A stretch of DNA of 37,366 bases, from the NCBI GenBank assembly GCA_910579435.1, contig CAJTVF010000019.1, positions 1-37,366 on the forward strand, given 5' to 3'. The position numbers and the translations under genes are program-made. Source of the DNA: an uncultured Oscillibacter sp. Lineage in GTDB: Bacteria; Bacillota; Clostridia; Oscillospirales; Oscillospiraceae. Shown piece by piece: positions 37,257 through 37,366 of this stretch. Under the pieces are notes generated by a model. That model worked only from the letters and a program-made list of their open reading frames with translations, had not been told where the DNA came from and did not search any database. Within the stretch, counting starts at the first letter, position 1. Each line of letters opens with the position of its first letter.

Positions 37257-37366
37257 TTAAGGAAGCACGGATTAAATCAACGTGTGCAGATTTGCGCCAG
37301 AAATTTCTGCCGACAAGGAAGAAAATCGCAGGAATCCTGACGGATTTCAAGATTTTCTAACGCAGT
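37257..37366 (+). repeat. MITE-like element A, partial copy at right window edge
   Basis: The first 110 bases of element A, starting TTAAGGAAGCACGG (one change from the other copies) and cut by the window end. Confidence 0.92.

Noticed and set aside
1..37366. CRISPR array, tRNA or rRNA genes, prophage or complete insertion sequence
   Set aside because: I saw no regularly spaced direct repeats, no tRNA-like cloverleaf with T-loop consensus, and no integrase, transposase or phage structural gene; automated scans would be needed to exclude small cases.

Overview
The window looks like chromosomal DNA of a GC-rich, low-passage-style gut clostridium, most likely in or near the Oscillospiraceae (Flavonifractor/Lawsonibacter/Oscillibacter-like). 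This rests on the high-GC coding style combined with Firmicutes-type Shine-Dalgarno sites (GGAGG), frequent GTG/TTG starts, SigA-type promoters, a CD1247-type acidic zinc-ribbon protein, YqeG, YmdB, EndoA-type MazF, BceS/BceR-type signalling and Firmicutes NrdR. The taxon is inferred from protein families, not from a marker search. The two window ends both lie inside copies of the same 167-bp terminal-inverted-repeat element, which is what an assembly contig broken at a repeat would look like.

Layout. 1-580: repeat-rich non-coding DNA. 581-2983: catabolic-type ornithine carbamoyltransferase plus a YfcC/DcuC-type carrier. 3026-5782 (minus): two unassigned membrane proteins, a HAD hydrolase and a glyoxalase-fold protein. 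5938-10600 (minus): an Fbp/Afu-type ABC importer (fused permease, ATPase, lipoprotein binding protein). 10921-14354 (minus): two half-transporters forming an asymmetric heterodimeric ABC exporter. 14553-16685 (plus): a soluble PAS-PAS hybrid histidine kinase whose ATP-binding domain has lost its key motifs. 16704-17495 (minus): a short GH18-like protein. 17580-21330 (plus): yqeG, efp, a 57-residue small protein, a CD1247-type protein, a MATE exporter and a small membrane protein. 21372-25503: two tandem repeat elements, an AT-richer XRE regulator, an RluD-family pseudouridine synthase, another repeat copy and a BceS/BceR-like two-component system. 25777-28088 (plus): GH13 alpha-glucosidase and a YihX-like sugar-phosphatase. 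28128-29018 (minus): membrane-anchored XRE regulator. 29238-32534 (plus): nnr, a LolA/YdcC-like lipoprotein, an EndoA/MazF ribonuclease without adjacent antitoxin and a secreted protein. 32691-37160 (plus): a hypothetical protein, nrdR, ymdB, a YbaK-type deacylase, a YhaO/SbcD-like phosphoesterase and rplS.

How parts fit together. The importer operon and the exporter operon each start from a near-consensus SigA promoter followed, at almost the same distance, by a LacI-family-like operator with the core AAACGTTT; they are therefore probably co-regulated by one LacI-type repressor encoded elsewhere, and this hints at a carbohydrate or sugar-phosphate substrate for an importer that would otherwise be called ferric. 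The exporter pair shows textbook complementary degeneration of its two ATP sites. The BceRS-like genes and the alpha-glucosidase operon diverge from two promoters lying in a 24-bp inverted repeat, giving near-identical mirrored promoters.

No complete transposase, prophage, CRISPR array, tRNA or rRNA gene was recognised. The most unusual content is the set of small non-coding repeats (at least four families) and the mirrored or paired regulatory regions. No clearly new multi-gene defence or biosynthetic system is evident.
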